Below are positions 1 to 10,530 of a DNA stretch of 64,000 bases, one piece after another. The DNA is from DATKNA01 sp963755755 (GTDB lineage: Bacteria > Actinomycetota > Actinomycetes > Actinomycetales > Kineosporiaceae). The notes under the pieces were generated by a model. The model was not told the DNA's origin. It worked only from the letters and a program-made list of their open reading frames with translations, and ran no database searches. Position 1 is the stretch's first letter. The number at the start of each line of letters is the position of its first letter. The DNA lies in assembly GCA_963755755.1 (NCBI GenBank), contig CAVWLJ010000009.1:1-64000 (forward strand). Direction: 5' to 3'. Position numbers and translations under genes: made by a program.

Positions 1-323
1 CAGGTACAGGCCATGAGAGTAGGCAACGTACGACGACGTGAGGTATGAGAGGAGGCCACGGAGGGAACGTGCCGGGTGGAACCGCGTAGCCGAGGGATAG
101 CGCTCTAAGCTGGGAACGGGAGGCAATCCGCCCGTGCTTAACACCACGACGTCAATCCCGGTCGCCCGGCCGCGCATGCAAGATTGATGCTTGTATCGTC
201 GAAGTCCGGGACCGTGCGTATTACAAGTCGGCGGCGCTTGGGCAGTACCAAAGCTGCGAAGCGAATCAGCAAGCGTCCCAGACCAAAAAGTGGGTCGCGA
301 GTGACAGATAGCCGAGATATCAA
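1..323 (-). pseudogene. CDP-glycerol glycerophosphotransferase-like protein, partial and frame-broken
   Basis: Probably transfers glycerol phosphate or a similar alditol phosphate to a wall glycan at the membrane. The readable pieces lie in different frames: LVIRTVPDFDDTSINLA near codons 33-49, then GIDVVVLSTGGLP, then SLRGLLSYLTSSYVAYSHG at the window edge. The last resembles the aromatic-x-x-(T/S)-H-G stretch in the N-terminal half of teichoic-acid glycerophosphotransferases. The TTG start overlaps the TGA of the upstream glycosyltransferase (TTGA), so this is the next gene of the same operon. Frame breaks lie near 110 and 150. The rest is outside the window. The family call rests on remembered motifs; another wall-glycan transferase is the main alternative. 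Confidence 0.42.
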
Positions 324-1456
324 CGAACCATATCCATGTCGCTAGGCAAGGAGTAGGCGCGTGAGACGAGTGAGGACACTTCAACAGGTGACAGCTGAGT
401 CTCGACGAACACCCTACTGGCCCTGCTCCTCTCAGTCCACCCATCGTTTAGGAGCTCTTGAATCGCTTCCGTATATGCATCTCAGTCCGGGGGTACGGGA
501 CTAGGACCCCCGCGCAACGACGAAGGAGACTCAGGTTGTGAAACGAGGTCGACACGATCGCGGGGGTGCCTACGCTTAGGCAGTCCAAAACGGAAAGATT
601 AAAGGGTTCCTCAAGCGCGGCAGAGACGACTCCCACGCTGTCTCCCGCAAGCTCTAGAATGTCTTCTCTTGCCATCACGCCCGCGTAGCGAATGCGCCCG
701 TCCCCATCATCAGACGCCAACGCCTGGCGGAGAGGGGCAGGTCGCCACCATCGGGGCCAACTATCACAAACTCCAGGTCAAGAGCACGGCACGTTCGGAG
801 CGCCAACTCGTAGAAGAACATTACGTTCTTCCTTGGACGAAGGTGCCCCACGAAGAGAAGCCTGTGCTTCCGCCCGTGCAAGTCTCTCGCCGGTCTATTG
901 TCTGACCCCATTGTCTCGATGGCGTTCGGGAACAATACGAATCTTGCTAGATGGTGCCCCGAGTTCGACCAACCACCCTGCCTCGACCTCCTGCAAGGCA
1001 AGCACAGCGACTGCTCTGCGCAATACGAAGCGAGTTATGACAAGATCCACCAGGCGTTTCATCGAGGATGTCGAAGGCTCGATCATGCCGTGCGTCTGCA
1101 CCACATACGGCGAAGAAGTCACGGCGAGCCGGAGTCCAACCAACAGCGCGGTAAGGTTCCGACCGAAGTGCAGATGGACAACTCAGTGCTGGCCCCGACG
1201 ACCCCCGAACACAACTTCGGGGGCAAAGGTCCAGAACAATCCCGTCCTCGATCCGCCAATCGCGATGCTTGCTCGTAATGTGCTGCCTAGGAGGCGCGTG
1301 TCCTGGTTTGGACTTCTCCGGTTTCGGGAGAGGGGGCGAGTAGTCAGAACCACGGCACCAGGCTGTCGGCGCGCAAGGGAGAGTGCGACCGCCAGAGGAC
1401 CTGGTACTCCAAGTCCTTGATAGGGACCCACGGGCAGAAATGTGCAGCACTCTCAT
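320..1456 (-). pseudogene. GT4-family glycosyltransferase, frame-broken
   Basis: A retaining glycosyltransferase of GT-B fold that would add a sugar to the lipid-linked polysaccharide unit in the cytoplasm. Joining pieces from several frames gives a full-length protein of about 375 residues. It starts MRVLHISARG at 1456, continues with YVVQTHGMIEPSTSSMK, then HRLLFVGHLRPRKNVMFFYE (start of the nucleotide-binding lobe), then EEPFNLSVLDCLSVGTPA (the donor-binding E-x7-E-like region), and ends AYTEAIQELLNDGW...MVR. Breaks lie near 1420, 1195, 965, 725 and 490. The order and spacing of motifs are normal, so the protein content is preserved while the frame is not. The stop overlaps the next gene's TTG start. 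Confidence 0.7.
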
Positions 1457-1472
1457 GCCCTAAGCCCTTCAA

Positions 1473-2607
1473 CTATCCCTGCACGAAACTGCTTCCAGTT
1501 CCTGGCCGCAGCCGCCTGCTGCGCTCCTGCGCCAGCGCCGGCCTCGTGAGGACAGCGCGTTGCGCGGCTTGAAGGCCGCTAGCAAGTGACTCGACAGATC
1601 CTGCTCGAACCAGAGTCGCCAAGTGTTCGGGCAACTGTAGGTCGGATAGGCCGGTATTCTCCGAGCCAACCAGATCATCCCAGCGCGAGGCCTTCCGCAA
1701 GCACCAGGCCGAAACCCTCCACGAGGCTTGGCAAGACCAGAACATCGGAGCGGGCGAAGAGATCGTCAAGAGACTGGCGTGTTTGCGGTGCACCCGCACA
1801 GTCTTCGCGGCGATCTGAACGTCGGACGTCGCTAGCACGAGATCGAGTGTCGCCGCCTGACGATCCATGGAAGACCAGGCTTCTAGGAGGTAGTGGAGGC
1901 CCTTACGTGCGCCACCGCTCCCGACAAAGAGAAATCGAACCGGGCCAGGGCGCGGAGACCGCGCGCGAGGCGAGGCTCCGGACAGCCGTACGGGACTACC
2001 TTGATGGGTGCAGATCCCACGCCCGCTTCTGAAATCGAACGAGCGGTGGTGGTAGAGGCGCACAGAATAAGATCTGCCCTGCCAACTTCTCGGTTGCGTC
2101 TCGCGAGCATATACTCGTATTGCGCAACCTCTGCAAGTCGGGTATGGCCGAAGTCTCTACCCCTCGCTTTGAGGTCCTCGCTCAAAACCGAATGAATGAA
2201 CTGAGGGTGTGGATGAAACTGGAAAAGCACTCGACGGCCACGAGACGATGTCTCAAACGATTCGGCCGCAAACGAGCTGTAGAGAAGCATATCCCAATCC
2301 GGCTTGCTGACTACGACCTTGCTCGCGCCTTGAGCGATCAGGCGGTCGACAGTCAGTTCCGGCAAGGGCCACTTTCCGGTCTGACGCGCTCGTGCAGCTT
2401 CCAAGCGGTTTGAAGCGTCAGCGCCGACAGCACAGGCTTAACCCGCGAAGAGTCCAGGCCCTCAACGCGTCTGTGTCGGAGAGTGGGCACGGGTACCGGG
2501 GCGGGATAGTAGTAGTCCGTAACGAACTCGCCCAGCAGATTGGCTTCCATGAGCGCGAGCGGAACCTGGTAGCTGTCTCGGTTTCGGTTGAAAGCGGTGA
2601 CGAACAA
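1473..2607 (-). pseudogene. GT4-family glycosyltransferase, frame-broken, TTG start
   Basis: A second GT-B glycosyltransferase of the polysaccharide operon. Start TTG at 2607 is chosen because AAGGAG lies seven bases upstream and the protein then begins FVTAFNRNRDSYQVPLAL, a normal N-terminus for this family. Further pieces are VLFQFHPHPQFIHSVLSEDL, then ICAST..KVVPYGCPEP (end of the acceptor lobe), then VRFLFVGSGGARKGLHYLLE (start of the donor lobe). The C-terminal third is scrambled between frames near 1780 and 1640; other breaks are near 2380 and 1910. The start lies inside the 3' end of the polymerase gene. Acceptor and sugar cannot be told from sequence. Confidence 0.65.
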
Positions 2608-4017
2608 CTGGAATCTCCTTGGCTCTTTCCCGCGAGGCGAGGTATAGCATGGCGGGGACAGCGGTCATAACTAATCTCGGTGCGTCCGCCGAGAAGGATC
2701 CACGCAGGATAACAATCACTAGAGGCAATAGTGCGGCCCCGAGGATCGTCTGTGAGGGCAGCGTGCTGGCTATGTATTCCTCGAGGCGAGCGAAGAGCAT
2801 ACCGACGAGGAGACCAACCCCGATCACTCCAGATGGACCAAGGTTGTAGTAGGCCTCTCCCAAGAAGGTGAAGCTAAAGCCGAACCCCTGTTGCTTCTGG
2901 CGGGGAAGTAGCTCGGCGTTTAGAACTTGGTCGAGCGTGCGAGGCTTCTCGGGCCACATCTGCCGAGGAATCGGACTGAGCGCGGCTGCCGCATAGGCGG
3001 ATCCAGGAAAGCTTGGAGCGATCCACGCAATCGACTCATGTAGGACGGCAAAATTGCCCAACATGGCGGTGTCCTGACCTTGAAAGACGTCACTGAACAC
3101 GTACGCCACACCGTTCTTGCCTTCGCTGGTCAGGTACTCATCCGAGGACTGCCTATACAGCCGGATTCCGACGAGCAGAACAAGCAGAAGGGATGCCATG
3201 AGCAGCATCTTCGCTGCGCCAAGAGTGCGGGTTCGTGAGCGAACAGTCAGAACTATGACAGGATAGTATTCCGGGAACTACCGCAATACGACTGCCCGAT
3301 AGCACGGCGAGAAATTGAGAGCATGCAAAGAAGAGCCACCCCACGATCGCTGTTCGCTCGTAAAGGGAAGTCGCAATTCGAAGACGCATCAACCCCGGGA
3401 TGACTAAGAGATATGAGGTGAAGAATAAATAGCTCGAGACGCCGGTGAGCATTTGCATCGTGCTGTCGCTGCGCCATTGAGTGATGGCGGTGAAGCCGAG
3501 CGCATGTATCAACATCAGGGTGGAGCTGCTGAACAACAGAAACAGTAGCCATTCAGCCATCGGGCGAGTCGAGGCGATAGCGGACCCCGGACGTTGGCGG
3601 TCGAGCTGCTGCGCCGCCCGTGAGTTGAGGAACGTCAGGCGAAAACGGCAATGCCCAGCCCAATACTCGCCATGCCAATTGCCGCAACTCTTGCCGCAGA
3701 GGGGAGGTCCGACGCCACAGGAATCCCAAGGACGCCATCCTTATAATCGTCTAGCACACTCCGCAGCAGGGGGTGGATGACGGCAACCAGAAGCCAGCCG
3801 CCAGCGAGGATGTTTTCCACCGAGTACCAGCGTGATCTAGCCGTACGGGTGACCAGCACGACAAACAATGTTGAACCGGTGCCAACGGCGGCGGCTGACA
3901 GGCCATCTTTCCGTCGTCCTCTAGCCAATAGCTGCAGGCGACTCCCATGGACAGGAACAAGGAGCCCATCAACATGCCGGCGGCTGCTGGTCGCCTACTA
4001 GGTTCCAGCGGATTCAC
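2600..4017 (-). pseudogene. Wzy-like polysaccharide polymerase, frame-broken
   Basis: A multi-spanning membrane protein expected to join repeat units on the outer face of the membrane. Hydrophobic segments alternate with short loops. Readable pieces are NPLEPSRRPAAAGMLMG (N-terminus), YSVENILAGGWLLVAVIHPL, a block with WLLFLLFSSSTLMLIHALGF, and a C-terminal block with a large loop carrying ALSPIPRQMWPEKPR and FTFLGEAYYNLGPSG, a pattern usual in O-antigen polymerases of the O-antigen repeat-unit type. The GTG start (4017) overlaps the flippase TGA (GTGA). Breaks lie near 3790, 3570 and 3260. The true stop is not visible: the last frame runs on into the next gene, so one more break near 2600 is likely. 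Confidence 0.6.
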
Positions 4018-5190
4018 ACGGGACTCCCTAACGCTAGTCGGGGCCGGTCGACTGCCACCCAAGCCATGGCCCCGGCAAGGGAACCAATAGGGATTCCTAT
4101 CGCCGCTTCATTCGGTTGGAGAACGGAAGCGGCAGCCGCAAACGAGATGAGCACCAGCAGGGTATACGCGATTCTACACTTGGGTAGATGTAGGTCCTTG
4201 AAATGAGCCGTGCTCGGAAGCTCCGCACACCGGTGTACACATCGAAGACCATGCCTAGCAGGACGCACAGCGTCGTGATGGCTAGATCCCGAGTATTGTT
4301 CAAGCCAAGGAGTTCAGAAAGGCCCGCCGCTAAGACCGCTGTTCCTAGGGCCATGGCGATCAGAACTAGACTCCTTACGAGGCATCGGCGAGCCATACTT
4401 TGGGCCTCTCCGTCCATTAACCGGAAGCGTTGGGTCGCGTCCGATGTCGCGGTTACACGCATACCGATAATTAGGACATTAATTATGCCGACCAGGACCT
4501 GCGTGAGCCTGAGCCAACCAGAAGAGGGTTGCTCCCGCGAGCACACAAGCTCCGATCATCGCTTCGGCAGCTCCCCGCGCGACCACGACATCCACAAGCA
4601 GGCTTGTCGAGTGGAGCCGCAAAATGCCTGAAGCCTTCACGTAGTCCTAGAGGCACCCGTTCCAAGTCATCCTGCCCAAGCTTGAAGTAGGCGTAGACCG
4701 CGGCCATGGTCGCGGATGCCGACCAGCATAAGACGAAGGCCGGGGCGATGCCGACGTCAGGAAGTCAGCCAACAAGCGGCCAGGGTCACGGCCCAGATGG
4801 TATCCGAGGTGAGGGCGAGGAGGGCCGCTCCACGATGGAAGGACTGATACCTGAGCGAATCCTGAACTGAGGAGACGTAGCCGGCCAAACACACTGCGGC
4901 AAGGGGCATGGACAGGGTGTGCATGACGAGAGCCGCCGCGAGGAGCCCTAGCGCGGGGAAGATGATCGCCGCGAAAATTGCGAACCGCCGGGCGTCGGTG
5001 GCCCTCGGGAATCTTGTCAATAGCAGCGCCTCGCCTAGCACTGCTCTGTTTAGCGCGACGGGCATTGTCATCGCTATCGCTATCGCACTCCATTCACCGA
5101 ACTTCCGTGGATCGCTTACCGCCGACACGGCGAAGATTAGAGCGGCGTTGGCGCCGCTGCACACCACCTGCGAGGTGTACTGGCGTTAAC
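4014..5190 (-). pseudogene. Wzx-like flippase / polysaccharide transport protein, frame-broken
   Basis: A polytopic membrane protein expected to flip lipid-linked repeat units across the membrane. The N-terminal part reads ANAALIFAVSAVSDPRKFGE, matching the first helix and the helix-end P-x-x-F-G motif of MATE-fold polysaccharide flippases. Later hydrophobic blocks include VLVGIINVLIIGMRVTATSD, LVLIAMALGTAVLAAGLSEL and, at the C-terminus, IAYTLLVLISFAAAASVLQP. Breaks lie near 4750, 4540-4640 and 4200. The stop overlaps the polymerase start by four bases. No clear start codon was found; translation probably begins near 5190. The Wzx call rests on topology and its position beside a polymerase. 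Confidence 0.55.
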
Positions 5191-5218
5191 CAACCCCCGA
5201 CTTTCATTCGCGCCTTCT

Positions 5219-6170
5219 TCATGCGCCGGTAAGCCACTCAACAGTCTTGGCAGTGCCTTCGGAGAGCGAGAACGGAAGATCTGGACAGTGCGCGGCCGTC
5301 TCGGTCATGTCGAAGACCTGACTCCCGTACAAGTTCTCGAAGCGTTGGCGCGTAATGGGCATCTTGCGGCGTGTTACGGCTTCGCCGAGTGTGCCGATCG
5401 TGGCGGCGAGGCGTAGCGGAGGGGCGGGTATCTGTCGCGGAACCGGGCGGTTGCCGGCTGATGCGATTTCGGTCGCCCACCGATCCACTCGGACGGCGCG
5501 TAGTCACCCAGATAGAGGCGTTCAGCGGTCACCGACCGCGTCGAGTCGAGTAGCGAATGGATCTGGTGAACCGTGTTTCCTACGTATCCCATAGTTTTCG
5601 TGGTTGCCCGTCCCTTAGCGTGCACGTACCTGCCCCTGAGGACGGCCTCGAAGAAGGTGCGATAGGGAGTTCCAAAGTACGGCCCCCAGTGTGACGTCGG
5701 GCGCGTGAGGACGACGTCAAGGCCGCCAGCCTGTCGGACCAAGGTTTCCCCAATAATCTTGCTCTCACCGTACGCATTCGCGGGGTCGTAGTCCCAGATG
5801 TCCTTTGCCTTGGTCTGTGTCCGAATAATGGACCAAGCGGGACAACGCAAAGATCGCTACGGTCGTCCCGCCGGTTTCTTCCAGGGCATGCAGCATTGAT
5901 GCGACACCGGTGGTATTCGATGTGTAGTCCCTGATCGATCTACCGTCCAGATCGGTTCGGCGGCCAGATGGACTGCATGCGTAATCCTGTGCCGCCGAAG
6001 TATCTCCACAACCAACGCTCGGTCCCTTACGTCCCCAATGACTCCGGTCAGCGTAGGTCGCAGAATCCGAGGCTGAGCCAGGTCTAAGCTGGTACCTCGT
6101 GCCCTTCAGACAACGCGGAACATAGGTTTGAGCCGATGAACAGATCCGCCTGTCACCAGGATTTCAGGCG
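5219..6170 (-). pseudogene. NAD-dependent epimerase/dehydratase (extended SDR), frame-broken
   Basis: A nucleotide-sugar epimerase or dehydratase that would supply an activated sugar for the glycan. The Rossmann start is readable as ILVTGG..FIGSNL across a break near 6140. Next come DVRDRALVVEILRRHRITHA and HLAAEPI (the usual D-V-R-D and H-L-A-A motifs), then YGESKIIGETLV, which holds the active-site Y-x3-K, then LTRPTSHWGPYFGTPY and the C-terminal SEGTAKTVEWLTGA. Breaks lie near 6140, 6090, 5860 and 5490. It directly follows gmd in the operon. Which sugar it acts on cannot be told; a UDP-glucuronate or dTDP-sugar epimerase is equally possible. Confidence 0.62.
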
Positions 6171-6185
6171 TCCAGTCAGCGGCAC

Positions 6186-7190
6186 CTACCTCAGAGTTGG
6201 CAAGCTAGAGGGCGGAGTTGTAGCCTGCCGGAGCTCATGCTCAGTCATTAGACTTGCCAGGGATGGCGCGAGGACAACCGGCTGCCAGTCAAGTCGCTTC
6301 GAAGCCCGACTGGCATCTCCGACGAGGGCGTCGACTTCGGTCGGCCGCAGGTAGCGCTCGTCGAAGTGGACGTACTTCTCCCAGTCGAGGTCCACGGCCT
6401 CGAAGCAGAACTGCAGGAAGTCGCGCACCGTGTACGCCGTCCCCGTCGCCACCACGTAGTCCATCGGCTCGTCGTGCTGCAGCATCCGCCACATCGCTTC
6501 GACGTACTCGGGCGCGTAGCCCCAGTCGCGGACCGCGTCGAGGTTGCCCAGGTACAGGTCCTCCTGCAGGCCCATCGCGATCCGCGCGGCGGCCTTGGCG
6601 ATCTTGCGGGTCACGAACGTCTCGCCGCGCCGCGGTGACTCGTGGTTGAACAGGATGCCGTTGACCGCGAACATCCCGTACGCCTCGCGGTAGTTCCGCG
6701 TCATCCAGTACGAGTAGACCTTCGCCGCGCCGTAGGGGGAGCGCGGGTAGAACGGCGTCTCCTCGTTCTGCGGCGGGGGAGTGGCGCCGAACATCTCCGA
6801 CGAGCTCGCCTGGTAGAAGCGGCACTCGAGCCCGATCATCCGGATCGCCTCCAGCAGCCGCGTCGTCCCCAGGCCCGTCGTCAGGCCGGTGAACTCGGGC
6901 TCGTCGAACGAGACGCGCACGTGGCTCTGCGCGGCGAGGTTGTAGACCTCGTCCGGGTGGATCTTCTCGAGCAGGGTCACGAGCCGGCTGCCGTCGGTCA
7001 GGTCGCCGTAGTGCAGGAACAGCCGCGTCGTCGGGTCGTGCGGGTCCTGGTAGAGGTGGTCGATGCGGGCGGTGTTGAAGGTCGAGGCGCGCCGGATCAG
7101 GCCGTGCACCTCGTAGCCCTTCTCGAGCAGCAGCTCGGCGAGGTACGAGCCGTCCTGCCCGGTGATGCCGGTGATGAGTGCACGCTTCAC
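6186..7190 (-). CDS. gmd: GDP-mannose 4,6-dehydratase
   Basis: Converts GDP-D-mannose to GDP-4-keto-6-deoxy-mannose, the branch point to GDP-fucose, GDP-rhamnose and related 6-deoxysugars, in the cytoplasm. The 334 residues are normal for the family. TGITGQDG (7-14) binds NADP, SSSEMFG starts at 129, YGAAK (153-157) gives the catalytic Tyr and Lys, and LDAVRDWGYAPEYVEAMW is the family signature. GTG at 7190 is chosen because it overlaps the TGA of the upstream glycosyltransferase (GTGA) and directly precedes the Rossmann motif. The last 40-45 codons have the lower GC of the DNA to the left, and the tail after MTEHEL is not conserved, so a composition junction falls inside the 3' end. Confidence 0.92.
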   Translation of the reverse strand: MKRALITGITGQDGSYLAELLLEKGYEVHGLIRRASTFNTARIDHLYQDPHDPTTRLFLHYGDLTDGSRLVTLLEKIHPDEVYNLAAQSHVRVSFDEPEFTGLTTGLGTTRLLEAIRMIGLECRFYQASSSEMFGATPPPQNEETPFYPRSPYGAAKVYSYWMTRNYREAYGMFAVNGILFNHESPRRGETFVTRKIAKAAARIAMGLQEDLYLGNLDAVRDWGYAPEYVEAMWRMLQHDEPMDYVVATGTAYTVRDFLQFCFEAVDLDWEKYVHFDERYLRPTEVDALVGDASRASKRLDWQPVVLAPSLASLMTEHELRQATTPPSSLPTLR

Positions 7191-8544
7191 GCGAGTTCCG
7201 TTCCGATCGGGAGGGGGAAGGTGCCGGCCGCGTCGAACAGCTCGGCGAGTGTCTGATCGAGGGCAGCCATCGAGCGGCCGCGCCCCAGTCGGGCGGTGGC
7301 GTACGTACGGGCGGCTTCGCCCATCGCGGCCCGGCCCTGCGGGTCCGCCATGAGCCCGAGAACGGCGCCGGCGAGCGCCTTCGGGTAGCCGGGGTCCACG
7401 CGCAGCGCGGCGCCGGAGGTCCGCGAGAGCTCCTGCCCGGTGGCACCGCCGGGCCAGGTCGCGGCCAACACCGGCTTGCCGGCGGTCAGGTACGACGTGA
7501 GCTTGCTGGGCAGCGACATGTCGCCGACCGTCGCCCGCTCGTTGACGAGCAGGACGTCGGCCGCGGCCAGCGCGAGCGGGTAGTCCGCAGCGCTGAGCGG
7601 GTCGACGAAGCGGACGTTCTCCAGTCCCTCGGCCTGAGCCTCCAGCGAACGCCGCTGGCTGCCGTCGCCGACGAAGACGAAGGCGACATCGCGGCGGTCG
7701 GTCAGCTGCCGTGCGGCCTCGACGACGTTGCCCAGGTCCTGCTTCAGGCCCATGTTGCCGGTGTGCACGACCGTGAACGGCTCGGCGTCCCAGCCCGAGC
7801 CGCTCTCGGGCGTCGCCCCTGGGCATCGGGACCGGCGCTGATGTGCGTCCAGTTCGGCAGGACGCCGACCCGCTCCTCCGCGACGCCGTACGCGAGGACG
7901 CGTCTCGCGGAAGCTCTCGCTGACGACGAGCACGCGGTCGGACGCCAGCAGGGCGTTGCGCTCCAGCTTCGCCGTCAGGCCGGCGACGGCACCGCCACCG
8001 CTGATGCCGCTCTGCGTCGCGGCCTTCGCCATCAGGTCCTGCACGATCGTCACCAGGGGCACGCCGTGCCGGCGGGCGATGGTCGCGGCGGCGCGCGGGC
8101 CGCCGAGCGACGGCGTCACGGCGATGACGACATCCGGCCGGCTCCGCAGCCGGACGCTCTGCGCGTGCGCGAGGAAGGTGCCCTCGTAGAGCGCCCGCTT
8201 GACCGCCGACTGCGGCGGACGGCACGTAGTGCCTGAGCCGGCGCACCTCGACCCCGCCGACGATCTCGTTCCGGCGCAAGCCGTCGCCGGTACGCGCGCG
8301 GCACGTCCCAGGCGGGGTAGTGCGGGACGCCCGTCAGCACCTCGACGGACGCCGCCGACTCTGCGAGGTGCTCGGCGACACCCGTGGTGTAGGGCGCGAT
8401 GCCGGTCGGCTCGGGTGCGTAGTTGATGCCGACGACGAGCACGTGCTTGCCGGCGACCGGGGACCCGGTGAGGTCCAGTTCGAGCGTGGGGGCGTCGACC
8501 GCCTCGAGCGGTCCGAAGCGCGGAATGGTCGGGTCGAGAGTCAT
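7187..8544 (-). CDS. WcaI-like GT4 glycosyltransferase, interrupted by about four frame breaks
   Basis: A glycosyltransferase resembling the WcaI (colanic-acid fucosyltransferase) group, acting on the lipid-linked glycan. The start is MTLDPTIPRFG at 8544, with GINYAPEPTGIAPYTTGVAE (the N-x-x-P-E-x-T-G-I signature) and GVPHYPAWDVP following. The sequence continues in other frames: RRNEIVGGVEVRRLRHYVP, AVKRALYEGTFLAHAQSV, VLAYGVAEERVGVLPNW, then FTVVHTGNMGLKQDLGNVVE and NERATVGDMSLPSKLTSYL to the stop. Breaks lie near 8275, 8222, 7905 and 7820. Codon bias is normal on both sides of each break. The gene lies 19 bases downstream of the sugar transferase and overlaps gmd by four bases. Confidence 0.78.
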
Positions 8545-8562
8545 GAGGGGAAGGGCCCGTCT

Positions 8563-10129
8563 TCAGTAGGCGCCGGCGCCGTGCGTCGACGGCCCGGAAC
8601 GTGCGGACGAGGATCTGGAGGTCGAGGGCCATCGACCAGTTGTCGACGTAGCGGAGGTCGAGGCGCAGCGAGTCCTCCCAGGAGAGGTCGCTGCGGCCGC
8701 TCACCTGCCAGAGACCGGTGAGGCCGGGGCGCAGGCGCAGTCGCCGGTGCGCCGTCCCGTCGTAGCCGGCGACCTCCGACGGCAGCGGCGGACGCGGGCC
8801 GACGAGCGACATCTCGCCGCGCACGACGTTGATCAGCTGCGGCAGCTCGTCGAGCGAGTACCGCCGAAGGAAGCCTCCGACGCGGGTCAGGCGCGGGTCG
8901 TTCCTCATCTTGAAGAGCACGCCGTTGCCGTCGCTCTGCTCCTGGAGGCGGGGCACGAGCTTCTCGGCGTCCTGCACCATCGAGCGGAACTTGAGCATCG
9001 TGAACTCGCGGCCGTCGACGCCGACCCGCGTCTGCCGGAACAGCACCGGCCCGCGGCTGGTCACCTTGACCGCGACGGCGATCGCGAACAGCAGCGGGCT
9101 CGCGACGAGGAGCAGACCGCCTGCGAGCACCCGGTCGAAGACCGACTTGGCGAACAGCCGCTCGCCGGAAGGCCGCGTGCGGTGCACGTGGAGCAGGGAC
9201 AGGTCCGCCACCGGGTGGATCGAGAGCCGCGGGCCGGCGACGTCGACGAGGCCGGGGTCGACGACGAGGTCGACCTGGCGCTCCTCGAGCTCCCAGGAGA
9301 GCTCGCGCAGCGACTGGCCCGAGAGGTCGGGGTCGGCGACGACCGCGACCATGTCGGCCTGGCTGGCGTCGACGGCGGCGAGCACGGCGCCGAGGCCTCC
9401 GGCGTCCGTGTCGTGCTGGTAGATCCCGACCGGTCGCAGGCCGTGCACGCCACCCTTGCGGAGCCGGTCGAAGAGCGACCGCGCCTCGGCGTCCGGCCCG
9501 ACGACGAGCACGTTCTCGACACCGAGCCCGCGGCTACGAACGCGAGCGGCCCAGCGGCGCAGCACCGTCCGGCACAGCGCCGAGAGCACGAGGGTCAGCG
9601 GGACGACGAGGAAGACGTAGCCGCGGGCGACGTCCCCCTTGACCGCGAACGAGAGCACGGCCGTGGTGATGAAGAGGAGCAGCCCGGCCTCCCAGAGCCG
9701 GCGGTACTCCTCCGGCCCGCGCCCCAGGAAGCGGTGCTCGTAGCCGCGCTTCAGGCTGAGCAGGAAGACCCACTGCACCGGTACGGCGAACGTCAGCGCG
9801 TCGTACGAGACGTGACGCCAGGTGCCGAAGCGGAGGGTGAGAGCGATGAGGGCGGCGGCGACGGCGCAGAGCGCGTCACCGGCCGCGGCGAGCTGTTGGT
9901 ACTGACGCAGGAACCCCCGAGCGTCGGCCGGCGAGCTCTCCGCGGCGGACGCCGAATCGGCCTCCTCCGACGGAGCCAGCGCGAGCCCGTCGGGCTCGGC
10001 CCGCAGGTCGATGAAAGCGTCGAGCGGCGGCTGCGGCTGAACCGGCAGCTGAGCCAGCTCGAAGCCCTCCACCTCCCGTTCGCTGACGGACACCAGTTCC
10101 CCCTCGGTCTGCCCCAGGGCATGGGGCAT
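8563..10129 (-). CDS. Undecaprenyl-phosphate sugar phosphotransferase (initiating glycosyltransferase)
   Basis: Transfers a sugar-1-phosphate from a nucleotide sugar to undecaprenyl phosphate, the first step of repeat-unit assembly in the membrane. It has a variable N-terminus, several membrane helices (about residues 75-185), a CoA-binding-like Rossmann segment starting VENVLVVGPDAEARSLF, one further helix, and the C-terminal catalytic domain with FRQTRVGVDGREFTMLKFRS, SLDELPQLINVVRGEMSLVG and PRPPLPSEV. It is about 520 residues, usual for the WbaP/EpsE/CpsE type. A one-base break near 8571 removes the normal ending; restoring it gives ...DARRGAY then stop at 8563. ATG 10129 is the most likely start. 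It heads the polysaccharide operon. Confidence 0.88.
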
Positions 10130-10530
10130 CGCGCCGACGCCCCCCGGCGCGGCTTGCGGTCGTCTGTGAGAAGGTGAGCCCCGCTGGGCTCGATGGTGAC
10201 GAGCTGCGGTCGGCCGGTAACCCTCCGCCGAACTTCTTTCGGCGTCGCCCATGCAAGCAGTCCCGCGCGAACGGCTCGCAGAGCTTTGCGTCAATCTCCC
10301 GTCACCGTTCGTGAGCGATGGGACGTTCGGGGGAGGTTTCGTCTCCGGCGAGCTCACGAACCCGCGCGATCAGGTGGTCACCGACGCGAACCGGCGTCCG
10401 TCGGGCTGGGGTGCCGGAGGGGTCCTGGCGCAGACGCCGCGAACCGGACACACTGCGCAGTGCCGGAACGGGGCCGGCGGTGTGCCCTGGCCCGGCGACG
10501 CCTGGCACGCCCCCTCATCTTGGAGCTCAC
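10130..10530. other. Divergent intergenic region without a gene
   Basis: About 400 bases between the first gene of the leftward polysaccharide operon and the rightward peptidase gene. It should hold both promoters, but I see no convincing -35/-10 pair, inverted repeat or RNA structure. Open frames crossing it lack family resemblance and a coding-like start. A Shine-Dalgarno-like GGAG lies six bases before the ATG at 10531. Confidence 0.5.

Noticed and set aside
1..6200. Prophage or transposon as the cause of the low-GC segment
   Set aside because: No integrase, transposase, phage structural gene, tRNA or terminal repeat is visible; all readable pieces are polysaccharide genes.
6186..8279. 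Apparent 697-residue fusion of a glycosyltransferase with gmd
   Set aside because: The join results from frame breaks in the glycosyltransferase gene. GTG 7190 is a normal gmd start with a 4-base overlap.
7187..10357. Apparent 1056-residue fusion of sugar transferase and glycosyltransferase
   Set aside because: The normal end of the sugar transferase (GAY then stop at 8563) is hidden by a one-base break, and an ATG with its own conserved start follows at 8544.
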